A stretch of DNA of 64,000 nucleotides from Psychrobacter sp. UBA3962 (GTDB lineage Bacteria > Pseudomonadota > Gammaproteobacteria > Pseudomonadales > Moraxellaceae), in NCBI RefSeq assembly GCF_002385225.1, contig NZ_DGDC01000022.1:1-64000 (forward strand). Direction: 5' to 3'. The notes under the pieces were generated by a model that was given only the letters and a program-made list of their open reading frames with translations, was not told the DNA's origin and ran no database searches. This document shows, in pieces, positions 25,921 to 33,721 of this stretch. Position 1 is the first letter of the stretch. Each line of letters opens with the position of its first letter. Position numbers and translations under genes: made by a program.

Positions 25921-26305
25921 GTTAAACGCTTTTATTTTCAATTGGATAGGTAGGTGTTTTAATTAATTTTAAAATAACCTACCTATTTAAATTGGTTGTG
26001 CTATACTACGCGCTTGCTGATTGATAACATCGCCCGCAATTGTCGTCTGGAGAAGACACCTTTTATAATTGTTGCCGATGATTTTGCTGTTAGCCTTTCC
26101 AATAACCTCTCTAATAAATTATTAGAAGATATTGACGCTAACGATTCACCGGTAACAACCATCAAAATACGTTTTTAACTTGTACATAGGATGTACTTCT
26201 TAAATTACGCTTATCTGTGTTGTACCTAAAAAACTTTAACTGTTTACTACTGGCCCTCAGCATTGGCCGATTTGATAGTGGCAGTAACTTAATGGACACA
26301 CATTT
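25921..26305 (+). other. Long leader upstream of the DEAD-box gene
   Basis: This 385-bp gap holds the promoter and probably a long 5' leader of the helicase gene. A stem-loop CAATT...GTCT-GGAGA-AGAC...AATTG lies around 26036-26079. Long leaders are usual for RNA-helicase genes that are cold-induced or self-regulated, but that is an inference here. A 60-codon open frame in it has no ribosome site or recognisable product. Confidence 0.35.
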
Positions 26306-27868
26306 ATGTCAAATTTAGACGCTCTTTTAGACAATGCCGCAAACGAAGTAGACGGTATCGTAACTACCCAAGATTTAAACGACAAGACCCACCCAAACAC
26401 CAATGTAGACGTTGAAGATCAAGTCACCTTTGTTGACCTTGATTTAGCACCAGAACTTCTTTCTGCGTTATCTTCAAGTGGCTATGAGCACCCAACTCCT
26501 ATTCAAGCACAATCAATCCCACCAGCATTAGCCGGTCGTGATTTACTATTGTCTGCGCAAACGGGTAGTGGTAAAACTGCTGCATTCGTATTGCCAATGC
26601 TTGATAAAATTATTCGTGATAAAGCAACCAATAAAGTTGTGCATACCGTAATTTTGACACCGACACGTGAACTTGCTAACCAAGTAAGTGATAGCGTTCG
26701 TCAATATAGCTCAAAAACTCGCAATATCTTCAGCGTACCTTTAGTAGGCGGCGCCCCTTACGGTGGTCAGATCCGTGCCCTTAACAAAGGTGTACAGGTT
26801 ATTATTGCTACGCCAGGTCGCTTTATTGACCATATGAACTCAGGTCGCATTGATTTATCTGAATTAGACATCCTAATTCTTGATGAAGCAGATCGTATGT
26901 TAGACATGGGCTTTGCTGATGATATCGAAAAAGTAATGCAAGCTGCGCCTAAGAGCCGTCAAACCATTATGTGTTCTGCAACTTGGGACGGTCCAGTCGG
27001 TAAAATCGCTGCCAGCTTCACCAACAACCCTGAACGCATTGCGATTAAAGCTGAAACTAAGCACATTGATGAGTCAGTATATTACGCTGATGACTTCAAT
27101 CACAAAAACCGTATTTTAGATCATTTATTGACCCAAAAAGACGTGAACCAAGCGATTATCTTTGCGGCCACTAAACGTAGCTGTGAGACTCTAGCTAAGA
27201 GTCTTAAAGAGCAAGGTCATAAAGCCAGCTTCCTACATGGTGACTTACCACAAGCCAAACGTACTCGCATCATCAATGATGTGAAAGCGGGTAAAATCAC
27301 TATCTTAGTAGCGACTGACGTAGCCGCTCGTGGGATTGACGTAAGTGGTATCACTCACGTATTTAACTATGATCTTCCCCGTCAAACTGAAGATTACGTG
27401 CATCGTATCGGTCGTAGTGGTCGTGCCGGCCGTACCGGTATTGCTATCAACATTTGTAGCATCGATGACCGTCCACAACTTGACGCCATCAACCGTTATT
27501 TGAAGCGTACTATGTCAGTGGAAGAAATCGAAGGCATGGAGCCTAAGAAAAACACCAAAGATTTGGCCGTAGGTACTGGTGCTAAACGTGGTCGTGGCGG
27601 CAATCGCCGTGGTGGCCCAGGTGCAGGTAACCGTCGTGGCGCTAATGGCGGCGGTGGCTACCGTGGTAAGTCTGCTGATAATGCCAGTGGCGAAAGACGT
27701 GGTAACGGCGCAGGTCGTCCAAGTGGTAAGCCTTCGGGTCGTCGCTTCGGCGGTGGTGGTAAGCCAGGCGCAGCTGCTGCTAAGCCAGCAGGACAACGCC
27801 GTAGTGGCCCAGCGCGTTCAGGCGAAGGACGTCCAGCACGCCCAGCCCGTCGTAGCAATAATGGCTAA
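26306..27868 (+). CDS. rhlE: DEAD-box RNA helicase, RhlE type
   Basis: The 520-residue ATP-dependent RNA helicase has all core motifs in order: Q motif GYEHPTPIQAQSIP, I AQTGSGKT, Ia PTRELA, Ib TPGR, II DEAD, III SAT, and VI HRIGRSGRAGR. A tail of about 100 residues is rich in Gly, Arg, Ala and Pro (GRGGNRRGGPGAGNRRG), giving a GC-rich 3' end and long shadow frames on other phases. The family unwinds short RNA duplexes in ribosome assembly and mRNA decay. The Asp/Asn-rich first 40 residues are unusual. The tail type and DRPQLDAINRYLKR favour RhlE over CsdA or SrmB, with moderate certainty. Confidence 0.88.
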   Translation: MSNLDALLDNAANEVDGIVTTQDLNDKTHPNTNVDVEDQVTFVDLDLAPELLSALSSSGYEHPTPIQAQSIPPALAGRDLLLSAQTGSGKTAAFVLPMLDKIIRDKATNKVVHTVILTPTRELANQVSDSVRQYSSKTRNIFSVPLVGGAPYGGQIRALNKGVQVIIATPGRFIDHMNSGRIDLSELDILILDEADRMLDMGFADDIEKVMQAAPKSRQTIMCSATWDGPVGKIAASFTNNPERIAIKAETKHIDESVYYADDFNHKNRILDHLLTQKDVNQAIIFAATKRSCETLAKSLKEQGHKASFLHGDLPQAKRTRIINDVKAGKITILVATDVAARGIDVSGITHVFNYDLPRQTEDYVHRIGRSGRAGRTGIAINICSIDDRPQLDAINRYLKRTMSVEEIEGMEPKKNTKDLAVGTGAKRGRGGNRRGGPGAGNRRGANGGGGYRGKSADNASGERRGNGAGRPSGKPSGRRFGGGGKPGAAAAKPAGQRRSGPARSGEGRPARPARRSNNG

Positions 27869-27895
27869 TTAATGACTCAAGCAGTCAATTAATAC

Positions 27896-27930
27896 AAAAA
27901 GACCAACCCTATTTGGGGTTGGTCTTTTTT
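27896..27930 (+). terminator. Terminator of the helicase gene
   Basis: AAAAAGACCAACCC and GGGTTGGTCTTTTTT form a stem with a short TATTTG loop. Confidence 0.9.
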
Positions 27931-28076
27931 ATATTTAGTTAACCTTGAAATTTAATGCAAAAGGTCTCAGAGTAAACAGATGTCAGACTAATTTGATAGT
28001 CTTTACACTATGTTCTACGCTACTATCTTTGATAGTATCTTTAACGATACCTTTTATAAAAATAAAGAGAATAAAT

Positions 28077-28733
28077 ATGAAAATTACCTATTGGTCAGAT
28101 TATGCTTGCCCGTATTGTTATATTGGTGAAGTAAGGTTAGACAAAGCTATTGCCAAACTTCAGTCACAAAACGAGCTTACCGATAACATTGAGATTGAAT
28201 TAAAAGCCTTTCAACTAGATCCTAATGCACCGCTAACTTCTAGTGGTCCAACTGTAGAGCGCTTTGCTGAGAAATACGGCATTAGTCATGAGCAGGCCGG
28301 CGAACAACTACAAAAAATCTCCCAACTGGCAACAGAAGAAGGGATAGGCTTTAATTATGCAGATACTTTGTTTACCAATACACTGGATGCACACCGCTTG
28401 ACCAAGTTTGTCCAGCAAAATGCACCTGAGCATGCTGATAAATTAAAAAAAGCCATTTACAAAGCCTATTTCATTGATAAAAAAGAGCTGGCAAATCGCG
28501 AGGTGCTCGCTGCCATTGCTAAAGACGTTGGATTGGATATAGATGTGGTAGATTTTCTTGATAGCGATACATTTAAAGACGAGGTGGCTACCGATCAAAA
28601 TGAGGCCATGCACTTAGGGGTACGCGGTGTCCCTTACTTTGTGATTAACGATACTTATGCAATACCTGGCGCTATGTCTCAAGAAGAATTTGAGAATGCG
28701 CTCAGGCAAATTTATAATGAAATGAGCCGCTAA
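28077..28733 (+). CDS. FrnE-like DsbA-family oxidoreductase
   Basis: The 218-residue cytoplasmic protein has a thioredoxin fold with the active site C11-P-Y-C14 right after the first strand (MKITYWSDYACPYCYIG), a helical insert with LDAHRLTKF, and the cis-Pro loop GVRGVPYFVIND, ending GAMSQEEFENAL. This is the FrnE/2-hydroxychromene-isomerase-like branch of DsbA proteins. I start at 28077 (AAAGAGAATAA upstream) rather than at an in-frame ATG 44 codons earlier, because the extra part has no homology-like pattern and overlaps the promoter region. Its stop is one base from the convergent sdaA stop. Confidence 0.88.
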   Translation: MKITYWSDYACPYCYIGEVRLDKAIAKLQSQNELTDNIEIELKAFQLDPNAPLTSSGPTVERFAEKYGISHEQAGEQLQKISQLATEEGIGFNYADTLFTNTLDAHRLTKFVQQNAPEHADKLKKAIYKAYFIDKKELANREVLAAIAKDVGLDIDVVDFLDSDTFKDEVATDQNEAMHLGVRGVPYFVINDTYAIPGAMSQEEFENALRQIYNEMSR

Positions 28734-28734
28734 T

Positions 28735-30216
28735 CTAGCACTGCGGATAGCCCACACCAATCTCGACCACTTCAATACGGCTACCATCAGCATACTGTTC
28801 GGGACTATAGGCATGGACGGCTAGCCCGCCCATGGCCGTCTCTTTATACTTGTCCATCATATCCGCGCCAGTGGCTTTCATGGTAGCGATGGCTTTATCA
28901 AGAGACACATGATGCTCGCCATCGCCACGACTGGCCAATCGAGCGGCATTAATCGCCTTTACTGCACCCATAGCATTACGCTCAATACAAGGCACTTGTA
29001 CCAGCCCGCCGATAGGATCGCAGGTTAGTCCTAAGTTGTGCTCAATACCAATCTCTGCTGCATTGGTACATTGCGCAGGACTAAGACCCATGACGTGAGC
29101 AAGGCCTGCCGCTGCCATAGAGCAAGCAGAGCCAACCTCTCCCTGACACCCTACTTCAGCGCCAGAGATAGAAGCATTTTGCTTGATAATAGTGCCAATA
29201 GCAGCCGCTGTTAGTAGGAAATCACGAACCCCTTGCTGATTATAATTCGGCACGAAGTCACGGTAGTAGTGTAATACAGCAGGGATAATACCAGCCGCCC
29301 CATTGGTCGGGGCAGTCACCACACGCCCGCCATTGGCATTTTCTTCATTGACGGCTAAAGCAAATAAATCCACCCAGTCCATGGCCATCAGCTTATCGCT
29401 ACTTTTTTGGGGACTTTCTAGCTCGTCTAGTAGTTGACGATACAGGTCTTTGGCGCGGCGTTTGACCTTTAATCCGCCCGGTAAGATACCTTCCCCTTTA
29501 CAGCCATTTTTTACACATTGCTGCATCACCTCCCAGACTTCATCTAAGTACTGATGGATGGTTATCTCATCTCGCAAAGACAGCTCATTAGCCATCATGA
29601 CATCACTGATGCTCAAGCTGTGTTTTTGGCATTGAGCCAATAGCTCATTACCATTACTAAAAGGATAGGGAACATTGCTATCACTGGTAATGGCCACGCT
29701 GTCAGCCGAATGAGTGTCGGATGACTCATCCATCAGGGGCTGCTCGAATTCATCTTCAGTGGCCACAAAACCACCCCCAATGGAGTAGTAAGTTTTTGCA
29801 ATGGCGATCCTACCGTTACTATAAGCGCTAAAGCTTAACCCGTTAGGGTGATGCGGTAAGGTAGTCTGAGGATGCCAAACGATATCTGTCTCATAGTTAA
29901 AAGAGATAATGTGTTTGCCGGCAAAGTCTAATAACTGCTCATTAAGCACAGGGGCAAGATATTCATTTACCTTATTGGTATCAATTTTATCTGCTTTAAA
30001 TCCCAATAGACCTAGAATACAAGCGGTATCAGTGGCATGTCCTTTACCGGTAGAAGCCAATGAGCCATAAAGATCAATTTGAATTCGCTCAATATCAGCT
30101 AGGGCGTATTGCTGCTGTAATTCATCGATAAACTTGCCAGCAGCAACCATAGGCCCCATGGTGTGGGAACTAGAAGGGCCTATGCCGATTTTGAACATAT
30201 CAAATAAGCTGATCAT
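28735..30216 (-). CDS. sdaA: L-serine ammonia-lyase (iron-sulfur)
   Basis: The 493-residue enzyme deaminates serine to pyruvate using a 4Fe-4S cluster. It has the family start SLFDMFKIGIGPSSSHTMGPM and the cluster Cys in GCQGEVGSACSMAAAG, GLTCDPIGGLVQVPCIERN. ANGGRVVTAPTNGAAGIIPAVL is also conserved. Relative to E. coli SdaA (454) there is an insertion near residues 155-200 with acidic and Ser-rich sequence (DESSDTHSADS). It is a single gene; convergent frnE ends one base away, so no terminator separates them. Confidence 0.95.
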   Translation of the reverse strand: MISLFDMFKIGIGPSSSHTMGPMVAAGKFIDELQQQYALADIERIQIDLYGSLASTGKGHATDTACILGLLGFKADKIDTNKVNEYLAPVLNEQLLDFAGKHIISFNYETDIVWHPQTTLPHHPNGLSFSAYSNGRIAIAKTYYSIGGGFVATEDEFEQPLMDESSDTHSADSVAITSDSNVPYPFSNGNELLAQCQKHSLSISDVMMANELSLRDEITIHQYLDEVWEVMQQCVKNGCKGEGILPGGLKVKRRAKDLYRQLLDELESPQKSSDKLMAMDWVDLFALAVNEENANGGRVVTAPTNGAAGIIPAVLHYYRDFVPNYNQQGVRDFLLTAAAIGTIIKQNASISGAEVGCQGEVGSACSMAAAGLAHVMGLSPAQCTNAAEIGIEHNLGLTCDPIGGLVQVPCIERNAMGAVKAINAARLASRGDGEHHVSLDKAIATMKATGADMMDKYKETAMGGLAVHAYSPEQYADGSRIEVVEIGVGYPQC

Positions 30217-30378
30217 TAGTGTTATATACCTTAGTTTAGTCTATTAATTTAACTATGCACATTTGTTGACTAATTATAACTAAAGGTTGGTTGCTATAAA
30301 AACAATTTTTAGTAAACACTTGTCTTATTGATAGCCATCTATCGCAAAAACCTAGGCGTTTTTACTACCGCAAGTCAC

Positions 30379-31032
30379 TTATACCTGTAATAGGAAGTTT
30401 GAAAGTAAGCGCTTAGCGCCTTCGGTAGCAAATGATTCAGGGTGGAACTGCACCCCTTGAATGGGATACTGAGTGTGGCGAATACCCATAATTTCTTCGC
30501 CGTTTTTAACCCCAACCATTAAATCTTGACCAGCATATGCTTCATTCGATACCACAGAGGTTACCATAAGGCACTCAGGTAAAGTGTCTGCTTTAACCAT
30601 TAACGAGTGATAGCGCATGATTTCAATATCTTGAGGCAAGCCTTGATATACGCCTTGCTCATCATGACGAATGGGGGAGGTCTTGCCATGCATCGGCAAG
30701 CCAGCACGCACCACATCGCCGCCAAATACATGAGCGATGCCTTGCATACCTAAGCATACGCCTAATAGAGGTGTTGTTGGACCCAACTCCTTTATTACCT
30801 CCGCACATACTCCAAAATAAGCTGGATCATCAGGAGAGCCTGGACCAGGGGAGATGATAATACGGTCATAACCTTGCTGCTTAATTTGCTCTAAACTGAT
30901 TTCATTATTACGTTTAACAGTGACCTTGCTGTTACTGTGCTCTTGACTAAGCTCGGTTTGAAGGATTTCTCCCACGTATTGATATAAGTTAAAAGTAAAA
31001 GAGTCGTAGTTATCTATAATTAAAACGTTCAT
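30379..31032 (-). CDS. trpG: Anthranilate synthase glutamine amidotransferase
   Basis: The 217-residue class-I glutamine amidotransferase supplies ammonia to TrpE. NVLIIDNYDSFTFNLYQYVGE is the TrpG/PabA start, GVCLGMQGIA carries the nucleophile Cys, and GVQFHPESF carries the catalytic His and Glu. In many gammaproteobacteria the same protein also serves PabB for folate. It is the third gene of trpR-trpE-trpG, 44 bases after trpE. Confidence 0.93.
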   Translation of the reverse strand: MNVLIIDNYDSFTFNLYQYVGEILQTELSQEHSNSKVTVKRNNEISLEQIKQQGYDRIIISPGPGSPDDPAYFGVCAEVIKELGPTTPLLGVCLGMQGIAHVFGGDVVRAGLPMHGKTSPIRHDEQGVYQGLPQDIEIMRYHSLMVKADTLPECLMVTSVVSNEAYAGQDLMVGVKNGEEIMGIRHTQYPIQGVQFHPESFATEGAKRLLSNFLLQV

Positions 31033-31076
31033 GACAGACCTTGAATAATATTGTGATAGGGAGGAGCTTGCTGTGA

Positions 31077-32492
31077 TTAGGCGTTAATAAAGCTGTCTAA
31101 CACCACTTTCATGGCCGACAGTTTGCGCTGAATCTCCAGATATTCATCTTCAGGGTTTGAATCATAGACATTACCGCCACAAGTTTGGGCATAAGCCTCT
31201 TCACCATTAATAAATAGACTGCGAATTGGAATCGCAAAAATACAGTCGCCATTAAAGTTAAATGAGCCCAAAGCGCCGCCATAAGCGCCGCGGCCGTCGG
31301 GCTCTAGCTCATTAATAATCTTGATGGCTTCAATCTTTGGCGCACCAGATAACGTGCCTGCTGGGAAGTTACTCGCCAAAGCACTAAACATATCCTCGTC
31401 AGGGTGCAATACCCCTACAATTTCTGAGGAAATGTGCTGTACATGAGAGTAACGTTTGATGTCCATTAAACTTCTTACTTTTACGGTACCAAAACGGGCC
31501 ACACGGCCAATATCATTTCTGTGCAAATCAACGAGCATATTATGCTCAGCAATTTCTTTGGCATCATTAAGTAGGGCGCGAGCCAATTGACGATCTTCCA
31601 CCTCATCTTTGCCTCGTTTGGCGGTGCCTGCCAGCGGATAGGTTTCCATCTCTCCTTGGCGCAAGCGGAATAAAAGCTCAGGAGAGGCCCCGATAATGCG
31701 CTGGGTTCCAAATTTCATAAAGTACATGTGCGGAGAAGGATTAACCTCTCTTAACTTTTGATAAATAGGGATATGATCGCCGCTAATTTTATATTTGGAT
31801 TTAAAACCCACCTCACATTGGAATATGCGGCCAGCAATAATGTCTTCTTTAACCCGCATAACCGCTTGGGCATGCTGCTCCTGACTCATGCCATCGCCCA
31901 TAAACTCTACTGACGGGTCGGTATACTGTGGTACTGCCGTTTGTAGTAGAGATTTAATCTTATCGATGCGGTTTTGCTGTTGCTCGGTAGGATAATAAAA
32001 ATAGAAGATTTCGCCAGTCATCTTATCTAAGGTAAGGCCATCTAGATAAACCCCAAACTTGAATGCCTCAAAGTGCTCACTAGATTTGGCATTTAAACTG
32101 GGCTCAAAGAAGTTGACACTGTCATAACCCAAGTAGCCAACCAGCCCGCCTGTTTGATCGCGTGCCAATACATGCTGAGGGGTTATCTCCCGTAATAATT
32201 GATAAGGATTGTCTGTTTGATAATCTTGAGCCTCTCCAGTTAAATTATCAGTGATTGATAACGTGGTACGGCTGGTGGCGGCAATGGTCATTACTGGTGA
32301 AAAGCCAATGGCATGATGACGTGACATATGGCCTTCAGCCCCTAAAGACTCAAGCAAATAACAGGTTTCAAACTCTGATTCTATGCGCTTAAATAATTCA
32401 AAAAAATCAATATCTTCGGTTAGCTTAATGCGTATGGGCTTACTGGGAATATCGATCATTTTTGGTGAGGGGTAACCAGGTTCTTGACTCAT
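31077..32492 (-). CDS. trpE: Anthranilate synthase component I
   Basis: The 471-residue chorismate-utilising enzyme makes anthranilate with TrpG. LLESLGAEGHMSRHHAIGFSP contains the tryptophan-feedback LLES motif. The catalytic part has PLAGTAKRGKD, DLHRNDIGR, FPAGTLSGAPKI and AQTCGGNVYDS. PLAGT with a Thr-Ala step and the LLES site favour TrpE over PabB. It is shorter than E. coli TrpE (520). The gene order trpR-trpE-trpG behind a TrpR-type operator supports the tryptophan role. Confidence 0.88.
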   Translation of the reverse strand: MSQEPGYPSPKMIDIPSKPIRIKLTEDIDFFELFKRIESEFETCYLLESLGAEGHMSRHHAIGFSPVMTIAATSRTTLSITDNLTGEAQDYQTDNPYQLLREITPQHVLARDQTGGLVGYLGYDSVNFFEPSLNAKSSEHFEAFKFGVYLDGLTLDKMTGEIFYFYYPTEQQQNRIDKIKSLLQTAVPQYTDPSVEFMGDGMSQEQHAQAVMRVKEDIIAGRIFQCEVGFKSKYKISGDHIPIYQKLREVNPSPHMYFMKFGTQRIIGASPELLFRLRQGEMETYPLAGTAKRGKDEVEDRQLARALLNDAKEIAEHNMLVDLHRNDIGRVARFGTVKVRSLMDIKRYSHVQHISSEIVGVLHPDEDMFSALASNFPAGTLSGAPKIEAIKIINELEPDGRGAYGGALGSFNFNGDCIFAIPIRSLFINGEEAYAQTCGGNVYDSNPEDEYLEIQRKLSAMKVVLDSFINA

Positions 32493-32568
32493 AAATAAAT
32501 TCCAATGGCAAAATAAATTAGGGGTTAAAAAGGTAAGGGGAAAGGCTCAAAGAAGTAGGGCTAGGTCC

Positions 32569-32868
32569 TTATCTGCGATGTACTTGTAATAACTTATTAA
32601 TCGCCTCTTCTTGTTGTTGCAAGGCTTTGGCACCTCGAGACACTGTGGCAATGCCCACTCCAAGCTGCTGAGAGATGGCGCGCTGAGTGACCCCTTGCTG
32701 TAATAGATCAAAGATTCGCACTCGGTTGGCGATATCTTGTAGCTCTTTATCGGTTAGTAAAGCTGCCAATATGGCATCCACTTCTTGGCTACCAGCTAGC
32801 TCAGTAAGGTGCTGGACTAGGCTTTGATAGGCGTCTTTAGTATTATTAGTCATAGGGTTAGGGGTCAT
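32569..32868 (-). CDS. trpR: Tryptophan repressor TrpR
   Basis: The 99-residue DNA-binding protein has the Trp-repressor fold: an acidic helix TDKELQDIANRVRIFDLLQQG and the helix-turn-helix VTQRAISQQLGVGIATVSRG, close to the E. coli core ([20 protein letters not shown]). It represses when tryptophan is bound. It is first in the operon, and a CTAG-N4-CTAG operator lies 65 bases before its start, so it should control itself together with trpE and trpG. Confidence 0.9.
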   Translation of the reverse strand: MTPNPMTNNTKDAYQSLVQHLTELAGSQEVDAILAALLTDKELQDIANRVRIFDLLQQGVTQRAISQQLGVGIATVSRGAKALQQQEEAINKLLQVHRR

Positions 32869-32933
32869 TGTTAGCGTATTGATTAAAGGTGGTAAGCATT
32901 AAAAGCTATTATAACTTTCTGCTTGTATCAGTA

Positions 32934-32949
32934 TTCTAGTACACTAGAA
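32934..32949. promoter_or_regulatory. Probable TrpR operator
   Basis: TTCTAGT-AC-ACTAGAA is a perfect palindrome containing CTAG-TACA-CTAG, the same half-sites and 4-base spacing as the E. coli trp operator (CTAG-TTAA-CTAG). It lies upstream of trpR. Confidence 0.78.
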
Positions 32950-32999
32950 CTTTGATGTAAACCATAAATTTAATTCTATTTTTAATTAATTTGACGCAT

Positions 33000-33028
33000 A
33001 AAAAAAGCAACCCTCAGGTTGCTTTTTT
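33000..33028 (-). terminator. Rho-independent terminator
   Basis: GCAACC-CTCA-GGTTGC flanked by A6 and T6 can stop both strands; the nearest gene ending here is the minus-strand lipoprotein gene that stops at 33061. Confidence 0.88.
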
Positions 33029-33060
33029 AAACGAGTTCATTCTAAAAATGACTGTAACTG

Positions 33061-33699
33061 TTAGTTGACACAACTAAAGTCAAAGTCTTCATTAATCAAG
33101 ATGGTACGTACCACTTTGCCTTGTTCATCTTTTTCATAATCAATGATCACAGGACGACCTAGGTCAGGGTCACATTTTGGAATAAGGGCAACGGGAGTCA
33201 AATAACGCATAGTGGCCACTTTTGCATTATTGGGGATATTACCCTTATACCAAGTTTCATTTAGGCTTTCTGACGACTCGTCATAGAACTCATCGCTGTA
33301 AGCATACAGCTCGTTGCTTTGTGCCAAAAAGCACTTTTCTTGCTTGTTAAGCTCAGATAATGGTTTTGGGGTTCTGTCATATAAGTTAACCCAAGTATCT
33401 TCCAAACCATACTTTTGGCTTTGGCGGCTCAGATTACTCAAATCGCAGCTACCTGCTTTAAAGGCTGAGCTGATGTCTTTAATCTCACTTGACGAAAAGA
33501 AATAAGTTTTCTTCTGCTGCTGAATAGTCGCAGAGTCCTTTTTATTTTTATCGTCTGCTTTATTTTTGCTTTGACTGCCACTCATTGTAGACACTTTGCC
33601 TTGAGAGGAGGATTCAAGACCTTGCTGTGTAGCACAACCGGTTAAAGACAAAGCCATTGCTGTTAAGCCTAGACAAGAAATTTTTGATACTAATTTCAT
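33061..33699 (-). CDS. Lipoprotein of unknown function
   Basis: The 212-residue product has a lipobox LTGC at about residues 19-22. A Ser/Lys-rich linker (QSKNKADDKNKKDS) follows, then a domain of about 140 residues with five Cys (GSCDLS, EKCFLA, PKCDPD, FSCVN and others), so disulfides are likely. I do not recognise the family. It lies 22 bases downstream of the ornithine decarboxylase gene on the same strand and may be read through from it. Confidence 0.65.
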   Translation of the reverse strand: MKLVSKISCLGLTAMALSLTGCATQQGLESSSQGKVSTMSGSQSKNKADDKNKKDSATIQQQKKTYFFSSSEIKDISSAFKAGSCDLSNLSRQSQKYGLEDTWVNLYDRTPKPLSELNKQEKCFLAQSNELYAYSDEFYDESSESLNETWYKGNIPNNAKVATMRYLTPVALIPKCDPDLGRPVIIDYEKDEQGKVVRTILINEDFDFSCVN

Positions 33700-33721
33700 T
33701 TATTACTCACAAGTTGAAAAT

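Noticed and set aside
25996..26178. 60-codon frame in the helicase leader
   Set aside because: No ribosome site, no recognisable domain; more likely untranslated leader.
27515..27872. Long frames on several phases over the helicase tail
   Set aside because: They are by-products of the GC-rich Gly/Arg repeat at the 3' end of the helicase gene.
27945..28076. 44-codon N-terminal extension of the FrnE-like protein
   Set aside because: The thioredoxin fold starts at once from the ATG at 28077, which has a purine-rich upstream site; the extension looks like promoter DNA.
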